64,000 bases of DNA from Streptomyces thermolilacinus SPC6 (GTDB taxonomy: Bacteria; Actinomycetota; Actinomycetes; Streptomycetales; Streptomycetaceae): positions 4,293,001 to 4,357,000 of the forward strand of contig NZ_ASHX02000001.1 of the NCBI RefSeq assembly GCF_000478605.2, read 5' to 3'. Positions 43,082-51,872 of this stretch are shown piece by piece; the stretch's first letter is position 1, and each line of letters starts with the position of its first letter. The notes below the pieces were generated by a model. It saw only the letters and a list, made by a program, of their open reading frames with translations. It searched no databases and was not told the origin of the DNA. A program made the translations under genes and the position numbers.

Positions 43082-43318
43082 TCAGGCGGCGGTGCCGACC
43101 AGCTCGTAGCCCGCCTCGTCCACGGCGGCGCGGACGGCGTCCTCGTCCAGCGGCGCGCCGGAGGTGACGGTCACCTTGCCGGTGGCGGCCACGGCCTGGA
43201 CCGAGGTGACGCCCGGAAGCGCGGAGATCTCCTGCGTCACGGCGCCCTCGCAGTGCCCACAGGTCATCCCCTTGACCTCGTACACGGTGGTGACGTCAGT
43301 GTTCGTCTCGGCGGTCAT
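43082..43318 (-). CDS. Heavy-metal-associated (HMA) copper chaperone, CopZ-like
   Basis: A 78-residue single HMA domain with the metal site GMTCGHC (17-23) and the usual beta-alpha-beta-beta-alpha-beta pattern (AVTQEISALPGVTSVQAVAA). Such proteins deliver Cu(I) to a P-type ATPase such as CopA, not present in this window. A CsoR-like operator lies about 57 bp upstream, so copper induction is likely. ATG 43318. Confidence 0.9.
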   Translation of the reverse strand: MTAETNTDVTTVYEVKGMTCGHCEGAVTQEISALPGVTSVQAVAATGKVTVTSGAPLDEDAVRAAVDEAGYELVGTAA

Positions 43319-43374
43319 GGTGCTGCTCCTCAGAGAACGGGATGGGGCGTGAGCCCCGGCATGACCCCCACTGT

Positions 43375-43391
43375 ATACCCCTACGGGGTAT
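43375..43391. promoter_or_regulatory. CsoR-like copper operator
   Basis: ATACCCC-TAC-GGGGTAT: 7-bp inverted arms with a 3-bp spacer, the known form of CsoR sites. It lies upstream of the HMA chaperone and overlaps the stop codon (TAG, 43381-43383) of the upstream GNAT gene. Confidence 0.75.
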
Positions 43392-43962
43392 GGATTCCAG
43401 CACGCCCGCGGTGCTCCGCCCACTCGGGTGCCAGGATCGCCATGCGGATGGAGTCGATCCACGCGCCCTCATGCAGCAGAGCCTGCCGCTCGACGCCCTC
43501 CCGTACGAAGCCGACGCGCTCGTACACGCGGATGGCGCGCGGATTGATCGCGTACACGCCCAGGTGGACGCGGTGCAGGCCGAGCTGCTCGAAGCCGTAC
43601 GCGAGGAGGAGGCGGATCGCCTCGCTGCCCAGGCCCCGGTCCCGCCCGGCCGGGCCGATCAGGACGCGGAAGGAGCAGCTGCGGTTCGGTTCGTCCCACT
43701 CGTTCAGCACGAGCTCCCCGACGAGCCGCCCGGACGCCCGGTCGACCAGCCCGAGGTCGAGCCGGTCGGTCCGGGCGCCGCGCGTCCCGTACCACTCCCG
43801 CAGGCGGGCGAGCGTGAACGGCGGCTGCCCGGCGCTGCCGGTGAGCCGCAGCACCTCGGGGTCGTCGAGGATCGCCGCCATGGTCTCGGCGTCGCCCTCG
43901 CGGAAGGGGCGCAGGATCACCTTGTCGCCGGTGAGGGTGGGCTTGTGGGAGAAGTCGCTCAT
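43381..43962 (-). CDS. GNAT acetyltransferase, RimJ/RimL-like
   Basis: A 193-residue GNAT protein resembling RimJ/RimL N-terminal acetyltransferases: VILRPFREGDAETMAAILDD, LVGELVLNEWDEPNRSCSF, IGPAGRDRGLGSEAIRLLL (acetyl-CoA loop GRDRGLG) and INPRAIRVYERVGFVREG. Ends YxxI-type in AILAPEWAEH. ATG 43962 is preferred to an upstream GTG/ATG. The stop codon lies inside the CsoR-like operator of the downstream chaperone gene, so the two genes are tightly packed. Confidence 0.85.
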   Translation of the reverse strand: MSDFSHKPTLTGDKVILRPFREGDAETMAAILDDPEVLRLTGSAGQPPFTLARLREWYGTRGARTDRLDLGLVDRASGRLVGELVLNEWDEPNRSCSFRVLIGPAGRDRGLGSEAIRLLLAYGFEQLGLHRVHLGVYAINPRAIRVYERVGFVREGVERQALLHEGAWIDSIRMAILAPEWAEHRGRAGIHTP

Positions 43963-44160
43963 CCCCCGATCGAACCCACCCCCCATCCACCCCGCAACGC
44001 CTTTTCCCCGCCGTGCCGGTGCGCCTCGCTGCGGGGATGCCTTCCGTCCCCAAGGGCTTCGCCCGGGGGGACCCCCAGGGGCGATGGGGCACTGGTCGAG
44101 TGAAGCCGAGACCTCGGGGGAGAGTGGGCGCGGCGGAACACGGGGCCCAGGTCCTGGAGG

Positions 44161-44355
44161 TCAGCCGCCTCGGCGGTTGCCGGGGCGGTTGGCCACCCAG
44201 GTGCGGATCGTGTCCGCGTACCAGTACGGCTTGCCCCCCTCCACATGGTCCGGCGGTGGCATCAGCCCGTGCTTCCGGTACGACCGCACGGTGTCCGGCT
44301 GCACCCGGATGTGCGCCGCGATCTCCTTGTACGACCAGAGCCTGTGGTCCGTCAT
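44161..44355 (-). CDS. Small MerR-like helix-turn-helix protein
   Basis: A 64-residue protein with one winged-helix/MerR-type HTH: LWSYKEIAAHIRVQPDTVRS then YRKHGLMPPPDHVEGGKPYW and TIRTWVANRPG. Lacking an effector domain, it resembles excisionase-like or small MerR-like DNA-binding proteins common in actinobacteria. GGGAGG and GGAG lie before ATG 44355. A longer upstream frame exists but has no coding character. Confidence 0.8.
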   Translation of the reverse strand: MTDHRLWSYKEIAAHIRVQPDTVRSYRKHGLMPPPDHVEGGKPYWYADTIRTWVANRPGNRRGG

Positions 44356-44619
44356 CTCCGATGGCACCTCCCTGGGCGCGCCGCGGCGCGACCGCGGCGC
44401 GGACTGGTGATCACCCACCCTGTGCCCAGCCCGCGACTCAGAGTGATCGTACGGGGACATGCTGTTGAACGCCCGTGACCGTACATCAGTCGTTTGGTGA
44501 CATATGTGACGGCCGTGGAACGGCTGTGACACGTTGGGAGAACACACGCAGCTGCCCTACGGCCGCGGCGCGTGGTGGGATCGGCCCGACGCCGTCAACC
44601 GCGAAGGAGTACGCCTGCC

Positions 44620-46122
44620 ATGACGAAGACCGTCCCCCACTGGATCGGCGGCAAGCCCGTCGAGGGCACGTCGGACCGCTGGGGCCCCGTCACCGACCCG
44701 GCGACCGGCGAGGTCGTCACCCGTGTCGCGTTCGCCTCCGCCGACGAGGTGGACGCCGCCGTCACCGCCGCCAGGGACGCCTACGCGACCTGGGGCGTCT
44801 CGTCGCTGGCGCAGCGCACCGCCGTGCTGTTCCGCTTCCGCGCCCTGCTCGACGCGCACCGCGACGAGATCGCCGCGCTCATCACCGCCGAACACGGCAA
44901 GGTCCACTCCGACGCGCTCGGAGAGGTCGCACGCGGCCTGGAGATCGTCGAGCTGGCCTGCGGGATCACCACCCAGCTCAAGGGCGAGCTGTCCACCCAG
45001 GTGTCGAACCGGGTCGACGTCGCCTCGATCCGCCAGCCTGTCGGCGTCGTCGCCGGGATCACCCCGTTCAACTTCCCCGCCATGGTGCCGATGTGGATGT
45101 TCCCGCTCGCCATCGCCTGCGGGAACACCTTCGTCCTCAAGCCCAGCGAGAAGGACCCCTCCCCGTCGGTCCGCCTCGCCGAGCTGCTCGCCGAAGCGGG
45201 CCTACCGGACGGGGTGTTCAACGTCGTCCAGGGCGACAGGGACGCCGTCGAGGGGCTGCTCGCCCACCCCGGCGTGGACGCCGTGTCGTTCGTCGGCTCG
45301 ACGCCCGTCGCCCGGTACGTCCACACGACCGCGACCGCCCACGGCAAACGCGTCCAGGCGCTCGGCGGGGCCAAGAACCACATGCTGGTCCTGCCCGACG
45401 CCGACCTGGACGCGGCGGCCGACGCGGCCGTCTCCGCGGCGTACGGCTCCGCGGGCGAGCGCTGCATGGCGGTTTCCGCCGTCGTCGCGGTCGGCGCGAC
45501 CGGTGACGCGCTCGTCGAGAAGATCCGCGAACGCGCCGAGAAGATCAAGGTCGGTCCCGGCGCCGACCCGGCGTCCGAGATGGGCCCGCTCATCACCGCC
45601 GAGCACCGTGACCGGGTCGCCTCCTACGTCACCGGCGCCGCCGAAGACGGCTGCGAGGTCGTCCTCGACGGCATCGGACTCACCGTCGAGGGCTACGAGA
45701 ACGGCCACTGGATGGGCCTGTCGCTGCTCGACAAGGTGCCCACCACCGCCCGCGCCTACCGGGACGAGATCTTCGGGCCCGTCCTGTGCGTGCTGCGGGC
45801 GGAGACGTACGAGGAGGGCGTCGCCCTCGTCAACGCCTCGCCGTACGGCAACGGCAGCGCGATCTTCACTCGCGACGGCGGCGCCGCACGCCGCTTCCAG
45901 CTGGAGGTCGAGGCGGGCATGGTCGGCGTGAACGTCCCGATCCCCGTGCCCGTCGGCTACCACTCCTTCGGCGGCTGGAAGGACTCCCTCTTCGGCGACC
46001 ACCACGTCTACGGCACCGACGGCATCCGCTTCTACACGCGCGGCAAGGTCGTCACCACCCGCTGGCCCGACCCCTCCGAGACCCCCGTCGGCATCGACCT
46101 CGGCTTCCCCCGCAACCACTGA
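44620..46122 (+). CDS. mmsA: CoA-acylating methylmalonate-semialdehyde dehydrogenase
   Basis: A 500-residue aldehyde dehydrogenase of the MmsA/IolA group, converting (methyl)malonate semialdehyde to propionyl- or acetyl-CoA in valine and inositol catabolism. Cofactor motif VVAGITPFNFPAMVPMWMFP, LGGAKNHMLVLPDA (with Asn), and the catalytic Cys282 in GSAGERCMA. The PFNFPAMVPMWM and C-terminal VPIPVPVGYHSFGGWKDSL runs are characteristic of CoA-acylating members. ATG 44620 follows GAAGGAG by 7 nt. Monocistronic; could serve the inositol-type operon at 35-38 kb. Confidence 0.92.
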   Translation: MTKTVPHWIGGKPVEGTSDRWGPVTDPATGEVVTRVAFASADEVDAAVTAARDAYATWGVSSLAQRTAVLFRFRALLDAHRDEIAALITAEHGKVHSDALGEVARGLEIVELACGITTQLKGELSTQVSNRVDVASIRQPVGVVAGITPFNFPAMVPMWMFPLAIACGNTFVLKPSEKDPSPSVRLAELLAEAGLPDGVFNVVQGDRDAVEGLLAHPGVDAVSFVGSTPVARYVHTTATAHGKRVQALGGAKNHMLVLPDADLDAAADAAVSAAYGSAGERCMAVSAVVAVGATGDALVEKIRERAEKIKVGPGADPASEMGPLITAEHRDRVASYVTGAAEDGCEVVLDGIGLTVEGYENGHWMGLSLLDKVPTTARAYRDEIFGPVLCVLRAETYEEGVALVNASPYGNGSAIFTRDGGAARRFQLEVEAGMVGVNVPIPVPVGYHSFGGWKDSLFGDHHVYGTDGIRFYTRGKVVTTRWPDPSETPVGIDLGFPRNH

Positions 46123-46339
46123 GCCGCGAACGGCCGCGCCACAGCCACCAGGCCGGAGGCCACCAGCGCCGTAGCCGCGCCGCGCCCGGAGAGTCCGTTT
46201 GTCCGGGTGCGGTCCGGTTGCGCACCGCGCGTCTACCGCGCCTGCGGTACGCGGACGGCCGCGCCTACGCCGGAAGGAGGCGGGCGAGTTCCGACCGGGG
46301 GCAGCGGGGCGGCGCGGCCGGGCCGTTTAGGGTCGGTGC

Positions 46340-49108
46340 ATGCGGACCCGACTTTCCCGGCGGTGGGCTGCGCTCACCGTGGCCGGTGTGCTCCTCGGCG
46401 GCGCCGGCACGTTCACCGCCGTCGCCTCCGAGGGCGAGGCCGCCGTGCACCACGAGGACACCGTGCTCACCATGCCGGGCGCGAAGATCGACACGTCGTT
46501 CTTCACGTCCGGCCCGGGCCGCCGCCCCGCCGTGCTGCTCGGGCACGGCTTCGGCGGCAGCAAGGACGACGTGCGCGCCCAGGCGGAACGGCTCGCCCGT
46601 GACGGGTACGCCGTACTGACGTGGACCGCGCGCGGGTTCGGCCGCTCCGGCGGTCAGATCGGCCTCAACGACCCGCGCCACGAGGTGAAGGACGTCCAGC
46701 GGCTGATCGACTGGCTGGCGAAGCGCCCCGAGGTGCGGCTCGACAAGGCCGGCGACCCGCGCGTCGGGGTGACCGGCGCCTCGTACGGCGGGGCGGTCTC
46801 GCTGCTCGCCGCCGGGCACGACCCGCGCGTGGACGCCATCGCCCCGCAGATCACGTACTGGAACCTCGCCGACGCCCTGTTCCCGGACGGGGTGTTCAAG
46901 AAGCTGTGGGCCGGGATCTTCTTCACCACCGGCTCCGGCGGCCCCACCGCCCCGCAGGAACCCGCCACGCCCCAGGACCCGGGCGCCCCGCAGGAGCCCA
47001 GCGCCCCGCAGGGCCCCGGCGCCGCCCGGGAGGCGGGCGGCGCCACCGGCCGCACCGCCCCGACCGCGCCCCTGACGGCCACCGCCTGCGGCCGCTTCCA
47101 GCCCGAGCTGTGCGCCATGTACGAGCGGATCGCCGTCACCGGCGAACCCGACGCGGCCGCCCGCGCCCTGCTGGAGGCGCGCAGCCCGTCCGCCGTGGCG
47201 CACCGCATCAAGGTGCCCACCCTCATCACGCAGGGCCAGTCCGACTCCCTGTTCCCGCTCGGCCACGCCGACACGATGGCCGACGCGATCGCCCGCAACG
47301 GCGCGCCCGTCGCCGTGGACTGGATCGCGGGCGGCCACGACGGCGGCGCGTCCGAGGCCGACCGCGTCCACGCGCGGATCGGCGCCTGGTTCGACCGGTA
47401 CCTGAAGGGAGACACGGGCGCCGACACGGGCCCCGCCTTCCGGGTCAGCCGCACCGGTGGCGTGGACTCCACCGACGGCCGGGCCACCCTGCGCGGCGCC
47501 ACCGCCGACCGCTACCCCGGCCTGCGCGACGGGGTGCGCGCCCTGGCGCTCGCCGGACCCGCGCAGACCTTCCGCAACCCCGCCGGGGCCACCCCGCCCG
47601 GCATCTCGGCCGTCCCCGGCGTCGGCGGCGGCCTGTCCCAGCTGTCCACGCTCGGCGTCGGCGTCTCCCTCGACTTCCCCGGCCAGCACGCCCGCTTCGA
47701 GACCCGCCCCCTCGACGCGCCGCTGCGGATCACCGGCACGCCGACCGTCCGGGTCACCGTCACCTCCGACAGCGGCGAGGCCGTGCTGTTCGGCAAGGTC
47801 TACGACGTCGGCCCGGACGGGCGCCGACAGGTCCTCCCCGCCCAGCTCGTCGCGCCCGTACGGATCGACGGCGCCAAGGAGGGGAAGACGGTCGAGCTGA
47901 CCCTGCCCGCGATCGACCACGAGGTGGAGGCCGGACACCGGCTGCGCGTCGTCCTCGCCGCCACCGACCTCGGCTACGCGTCGCCGGTCGCCCCCGCCGC
48001 GTACACCGTGTCGCTCGCCGGGGACGGGCTCTCCGTGCCGACCGCGCCCGCCGTGCGCACCCAGGCCGCCGGGCTGCCCTGGTGGGTGTGGGGCCTGCCC
48101 GCCGGGGGCGCGCTCGTCGCGGCGGCGCTGCTGCTGACGGCCCGCCGCAGGACGGCCGCGCCCGCCCCGGACCCGGAGCTCGCCGACGTACCGCTCGTCA
48201 TCAGCGGCCTGACGAAGCGGTACGCCCGCTCGTCCGACGCGTACGCCGTGCGCGACCTGTCGTTCCGTGTCGAGAAGGGCCAGGTCCTCGGACTGCTCGG
48301 GCCCAACGGCGCGGGCAAGACCACCACGCTGCGCATGCTCATGGGCCTGATCACGCCCGACGACGGCGAGATCCGGGTGTTCGGGCACGCCGTGCGGCCC
48401 GGCGCGCCGGTCCTGTCCCGCGTCGGCGCGTTCGTGGAGGGCGCCGGGTTCCTGCCGCACCTGTCGGGGCGGGAGAACCTGGAGCTGTACTGGAGGGCCA
48501 CCGGCCGCCCCGCCGAGGACGCCCACATCGACGAGGCGCTGGAGATCGCCGGGCTCGGCACGGCCCTCGCCCGCGCCGTGCGCACGTACTCGCAGGGCAT
48601 GCGGCAGCGACTCGCCATCGCCCAGGCCATGCTCGGCCTGCCGGACCTGCTGATCCTCGACGAGCCGACGAACGGCCTCGACCCGCCGCAGATCCGCGAG
48701 ATGCGGGACGTGATGATCCGCTACGCGGCCGGTGGCCGGACCGTCATCGTCTCCAGCCACCTCCTCGCGGAGGTCGAACAGTCCTGCACCCACCTGGTGG
48801 TCATGGACCGGGGCCGCCTCGTGCAGGCCGGGCCCGTCGCCGAGATCACCGGCAACGGCGACACGCTGCTCGTCACCACCGACGGGGAGGTGCCGGAGCC
48901 GCTCGTGGAGAAGACCGCCGCGCTGCCCGGCGTTGCCTCCGCGACCCGCGTGGAAGCGGGGCTGCTCGTACGGCTCGACGGGACCGGCACACCCGCCGGA
49001 CTCGTCGCCGGACTCGTACGGCTCGATGTGCCCGTGACCGGTGTGGGCCCGCACCGCCGCCTGGAGGACGCGTTCCTCACCCTGATCGGAGGAGGAGGCG
49101 CCGCATGA
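46340..49108 (+). CDS. Fusion of an extracellular alpha/beta hydrolase with an ABC transporter ATPase
   Basis: A 922-residue two-part protein. Residues 1-30 are a signal anchor. Residues 35-570 form a CocE/X-Pro-dipeptidyl-peptidase-like hydrolase: GHGFGGSKDDVRAQAERLAR, nucleophile Ser148 in GASYGG, WIAGGHDGGASEAD near the catalytic His, and a beta-sandwich DLGYASPVAPAAYTVSL tail typical of this family. A Pro/Gln-rich insert lies about 195-240. A membrane helix (about 578-600) leads to a cytoplasmic ABC domain with GPNGAGKTTT (about 653), YSQGMRQRL and LLILDEPTNGLDPP. ATG 46340. The permease follows at an ATGA overlap, so the ATPase half works with it. Confidence 0.88.
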   Translation: MRTRLSRRWAALTVAGVLLGGAGTFTAVASEGEAAVHHEDTVLTMPGAKIDTSFFTSGPGRRPAVLLGHGFGGSKDDVRAQAERLARDGYAVLTWTARGFGRSGGQIGLNDPRHEVKDVQRLIDWLAKRPEVRLDKAGDPRVGVTGASYGGAVSLLAAGHDPRVDAIAPQITYWNLADALFPDGVFKKLWAGIFFTTGSGGPTAPQEPATPQDPGAPQEPSAPQGPGAAREAGGATGRTAPTAPLTATACGRFQPELCAMYERIAVTGEPDAAARALLEARSPSAVAHRIKVPTLITQGQSDSLFPLGHADTMADAIARNGAPVAVDWIAGGHDGGASEADRVHARIGAWFDRYLKGDTGADTGPAFRVSRTGGVDSTDGRATLRGATADRYPGLRDGVRALALAGPAQTFRNPAGATPPGISAVPGVGGGLSQLSTLGVGVSLDFPGQHARFETRPLDAPLRITGTPTVRVTVTSDSGEAVLFGKVYDVGPDGRRQVLPAQLVAPVRIDGAKEGKTVELTLPAIDHEVEAGHRLRVVLAATDLGYASPVAPAAYTVSLAGDGLSVPTAPAVRTQAAGLPWWVWGLPAGGALVAAALLLTARRRTAAPAPDPELADVPLVISGLTKRYARSSDAYAVRDLSFRVEKGQVLGLLGPNGAGKTTTLRMLMGLITPDDGEIRVFGHAVRPGAPVLSRVGAFVEGAGFLPHLSGRENLELYWRATGRPAEDAHIDEALEIAGLGTALARAVRTYSQGMRQRLAIAQAMLGLPDLLILDEPTNGLDPPQIREMRDVMIRYAAGGRTVIVSSHLLAEVEQSCTHLVVMDRGRLVQAGPVAEITGNGDTLLVTTDGEVPEPLVEKTAALPGVASATRVEAGLLVRLDGTGTPAGLVAGLVRLDVPVTGVGPHRRLEDAFLTLIGGGGAA

Positions 49109-49962
49109 CCGCGCTGCTCGACTCGGCACCCGGCTACCGCGCCGGGCACACCCTGCCCCTGCGCGTCGAGGCGGTGCGGCAGCTCAAGCGGCGCCGCACG
49201 GCCGTGATGGGCGCGGTCCTCGCCGCCCTGCCTTTCGTCCTGATCGTCGCGTTCGCCATCGGAGGGGACCGGGACGACGGGCCGGACAACCGGATCACGC
49301 TCATGGACACGGCGACCGCGTCCGCCGGGAACTTCGCCGCGACCTGCATGTTCGTCTCGGCCGGATTCCTGCTGGTCATCCCCGTGGCGCTGTTCTGCGG
49401 GGACACCGTCGCCTCCGAGGCGGGCTGGTCGTCGCTGCGCTATCTGCTCGCCGCGCCCGTGCCGCGCGCCCGGCTGCTGTGGTCGAAGCTCGTCGTGGCG
49501 CTCGGCTTCAGCGCCGCCGCGATGGTGCTGCTGCCGCTCGTCGCGCTGGCCGCCGGGACCGTCGCGTACGGGTGGGGGCCGCTGCGGCTGCCGACCGGCG
49601 GGGCGCTCACCGCGGCCGACAGCCTGGGGCGCCTGGGCATCGCCGTCGCGTTCGTCTTCGTGTCGCAACTGGTCACGGCGGGCCTGGCGTTCTGGCTGTC
49701 CACCCGTACCGACGCGCCGCTGGGCGCGGTGGGCGGCGCGGTCGGCCTGACCATCGTCGGGAACGTCCTGGACGCCGTCACCGCGCTCGGCGACTGGCGC
49801 GATTTCCTGCCCGCGCACTGGCAGTACGCCTGGGTGGACGCGCTCCAGCCGCAGCTGGAGTGGGGCGGCATGCTCAAGGGCACGGCCGTGTCCGTGGCGT
49901 ACGCGCTGGTCCTGTTCGCCCTGGCCTTCCGCCACTTCGCGCGCAAGGACATCGTCTCGTAG
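49105..49962 (+). CDS. ABC-2 type transporter permease
   Basis: A 285-residue integral membrane protein with about six helices (e.g. VMGAVLAALPFVLIVAFAIG, GNFAATCMFVSAGFLLVIPV, KLVVALGFSAAAMVLLPLVA, TAVSVAYALVLFALAFRHF) and the ABC-2 style SEAGWSSLRYLLAAPVPRARLLWSK coupling-loop region. Overlaps the hydrolase-ATPase gene (ATGA at 49105-49108) and has GGAGGAGG as ribosome site. With that ATPase it forms one exporter, probably of a drug, lipid or peptide product. Confidence 0.92.
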   Translation: MTALLDSAPGYRAGHTLPLRVEAVRQLKRRRTAVMGAVLAALPFVLIVAFAIGGDRDDGPDNRITLMDTATASAGNFAATCMFVSAGFLLVIPVALFCGDTVASEAGWSSLRYLLAAPVPRARLLWSKLVVALGFSAAAMVLLPLVALAAGTVAYGWGPLRLPTGGALTAADSLGRLGIAVAFVFVSQLVTAGLAFWLSTRTDAPLGAVGGAVGLTIVGNVLDAVTALGDWRDFLPAHWQYAWVDALQPQLEWGGMLKGTAVSVAYALVLFALAFRHFARKDIVS

Positions 49963-50059
49963 GCACCGCCCACGCCGCACGCCTCCGCCGTGGTCCTGCC
50001 CCGGCTGCCACGCCGCCCGGCCGTCGGCCGCGGCGCCCTTCGTGGAGGGGCACCAGGGC

Positions 50060-50827
50060 TCACGGTCTCAGCCAGCCGCGTCGTGCCGCCTCCGCCCCTG
50101 CGCGGAAGCGGCTCGTCGTGCCCAGGGCCGCGAGCAGTTCGCCGACGCGTCTGCTGTACGTGCGCGCCGATATGCCCAGCCGGGCCGCGGCCGTCTCGTC
50201 GGTCAGCCCCGCCAGCAGCGCGTCCAGGACCGGGCGCAGCCGGGGCGGCAGCGCGGCGCCCTGCTGCCGGGCGTCCCCGACGTCCTCGCCCGTCTCCCAC
50301 CAGGCGTGGTGCGCCCGCACCAGAGCCTGGACGACCACCGGGTCCCGGATCAGCAGCAGCCCGTTGTGCAGCAGCTCCAGGTCGAGCGGGACCGCCGCGA
50401 CCGACCGGTCCACCACGATCAGCTTGAACGGGATCGTGTCCGTCAGCCGTGCCCGGCCCGGCAGTCGCGCCACCCCGCCGGGGTCGACGGCCGTCAGCCG
50501 GGCCAGCGCGTGGCGCGGTATCACCTGCCGGACCGTGCGCACCCTCTCGGCGGCCGTCCGTACACACGCCCCCGCCAGCTCGCAGAACGGCTCCGGGACC
50601 GGCCGCCGCAGCCCCACGGCGGGATCGTCGAAGGTCAGCACCTCCCGGCGGGCCGACTCCGTCAACGCGGCCAGCGCCGCGCACACCTGGCGCGCACCGG
50701 TCACCGGCTGACCCGCGGGACGCACCACCGGCGGCGGCACCTGCGGGGGCGCCGCCCGCGCGGGGGCGCCCTCGCGGCTCTCCCGCGCCGCGACCAGCCC
50801 CACGACCGGTCCCCGGATCTCCGCCAC
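50060..50827 (-). CDS. LuxR-type transcriptional regulator
   Basis: A 255-residue regulator with a C-terminal LuxR HTH (LLAGLTDETAAARLGISART, SRRVGELLAALGTTSRFRAG). The middle part has FKLIVVDRSVAAVPLDLELL and RDPVVVQALVRAHHAWW, seen in actinobacterial LuxR proteins with an N-terminal winged-helix or TrmB-like region, here truncated or variable at the N-terminus (low-complexity first 45 residues). GTG 50827. Regulates an unknown target; not obviously tied to the upstream permease, which is convergent. Confidence 0.75.
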   Translation of the reverse strand: MAEIRGPVVGLVAARESREGAPARAAPPQVPPPVVRPAGQPVTGARQVCAALAALTESARREVLTFDDPAVGLRRPVPEPFCELAGACVRTAAERVRTVRQVIPRHALARLTAVDPGGVARLPGRARLTDTIPFKLIVVDRSVAAVPLDLELLHNGLLLIRDPVVVQALVRAHHAWWETGEDVGDARQQGAALPPRLRPVLDALLAGLTDETAAARLGISARTYSRRVGELLAALGTTSRFRAGAEAARRGWLRP

Positions 50828-51174
50828 GGCCGACCACCCCCGTCATCCCCGGCATCCCCACGGAACGCACGTACGCCACTCCATGTACTCATGTGACTGC
50901 ATACGGTGACAAGGGGGGTTTGGTGGGATGGCGAGTCCCAGCCAAGCGCCTCGCGGCGCGGACGGGGACGGCCACGCTGGTCGGTTCACCCCCGCGCACC
51001 CCCCGCACGGCGACGCGCCCGCCGCCCGGGTGACGGCCCCACCGGTTCGCAGTACGCCGGATGGCGCCGCGGGCGGCGGCGTGTCCGGATGGGGGCAGAA
51101 GGCCGGCGGAGAACGCCGCGCCGACGAGGACACGACTCGACGACCGACTCACACGAACGGATGACGACATCGCC
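50828..51174. other. Intergenic region, nothing recognised
   Basis: About 350 bp between divergent LuxR-type and DUF4142 genes. It must hold both promoters. An AT-richer patch lies at 50880-50925. No protein-like frame, repeat or clear hairpin was seen. Confidence 0.4.
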
Positions 51175-51867
51175 ATGCGTACGCACCTCTGGGCCGCGAC
51201 GGCCCTCACCTGCCTCACCCTCTCCGGCATAGCCGCGGCCCCGGCGCTCGCCGCCGAGGCACCCCCCACCGACTACGCGTTCCTGCGCGCCTCCCACCAG
51301 GGCAACCTGACCGAGATCGCCGCGGGCAAGGACGCCCAGAAGAACGCCACGACCGAGTGCGTGAAGCACGTCGGCGGCGTCCTCGTGCGCGACCACACCA
51401 AGCTCGACGCCGCGACGCGCGCCCTCGCCGACAAGCTCGGCGTGGACCTGCCCATGGCACCGTCCCCCGAACAGCAGCGCACCCTCGCCTCCGTGATGGC
51501 CAAGGCCGGTACCGGCGCGTACGACGCGGCCTGGCTCAAGGCCCAGGACGCCGCGCACACCAAGACCCTCGGCATGATCGACCACCAGATCGCCAAGGGG
51601 AAGGACGCCGAGGTCACGGCCGCCGCGAAGGCCGCCCGCCCGGTCGTCGCCCACCACCTGTCCATGGTGCGCGGCGGCACCTGCCACCACGGGAAGACGG
51701 CGCCCGCCCCGCACGCCGTCCACGCGGGCAACGGCGGTCAGGTCGCCCTCGCCGACGAGGGCGTGCCCGCGTTCGTCGCCGTGCCCGCCATGGCGATCGG
51801 CGGGGTGCTCGTCGCGGGCGGCGCCTTCTGGGCGGCGGGGCGGATTCGCCGCAACGACGTCCGCTGA
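51175..51867 (+). CDS. DUF4142 exported protein
   Basis: A 230-residue secreted or membrane-tethered protein. Signal peptide 1-26 (ALTCLTLSGIAAAPALA), then the DUF4142 helical domain (FLRASHQGNLTEIAAGKDAQ, VLVRDHTKLDAATRALADKL, AHTKTLGMIDHQIAKGKDAE). The C-terminus holds a membrane helix (VAVPAMAIGGVLVAGGAFWAAG) with a basic tail, resembling a wall-sorting or tail-anchor end without a canonical LPxTG. The sortase gene follows 5 bp later, so the two are co-transcribed. Confidence 0.78.
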   Translation: MRTHLWAATALTCLTLSGIAAAPALAAEAPPTDYAFLRASHQGNLTEIAAGKDAQKNATTECVKHVGGVLVRDHTKLDAATRALADKLGVDLPMAPSPEQQRTLASVMAKAGTGAYDAAWLKAQDAAHTKTLGMIDHQIAKGKDAEVTAAAKAARPVVAHHLSMVRGGTCHHGKTAPAPHAVHAGNGGQVALADEGVPAFVAVPAMAIGGVLVAGGAFWAAGRIRRNDVR

Positions 51868-51872
51868 CGCGC

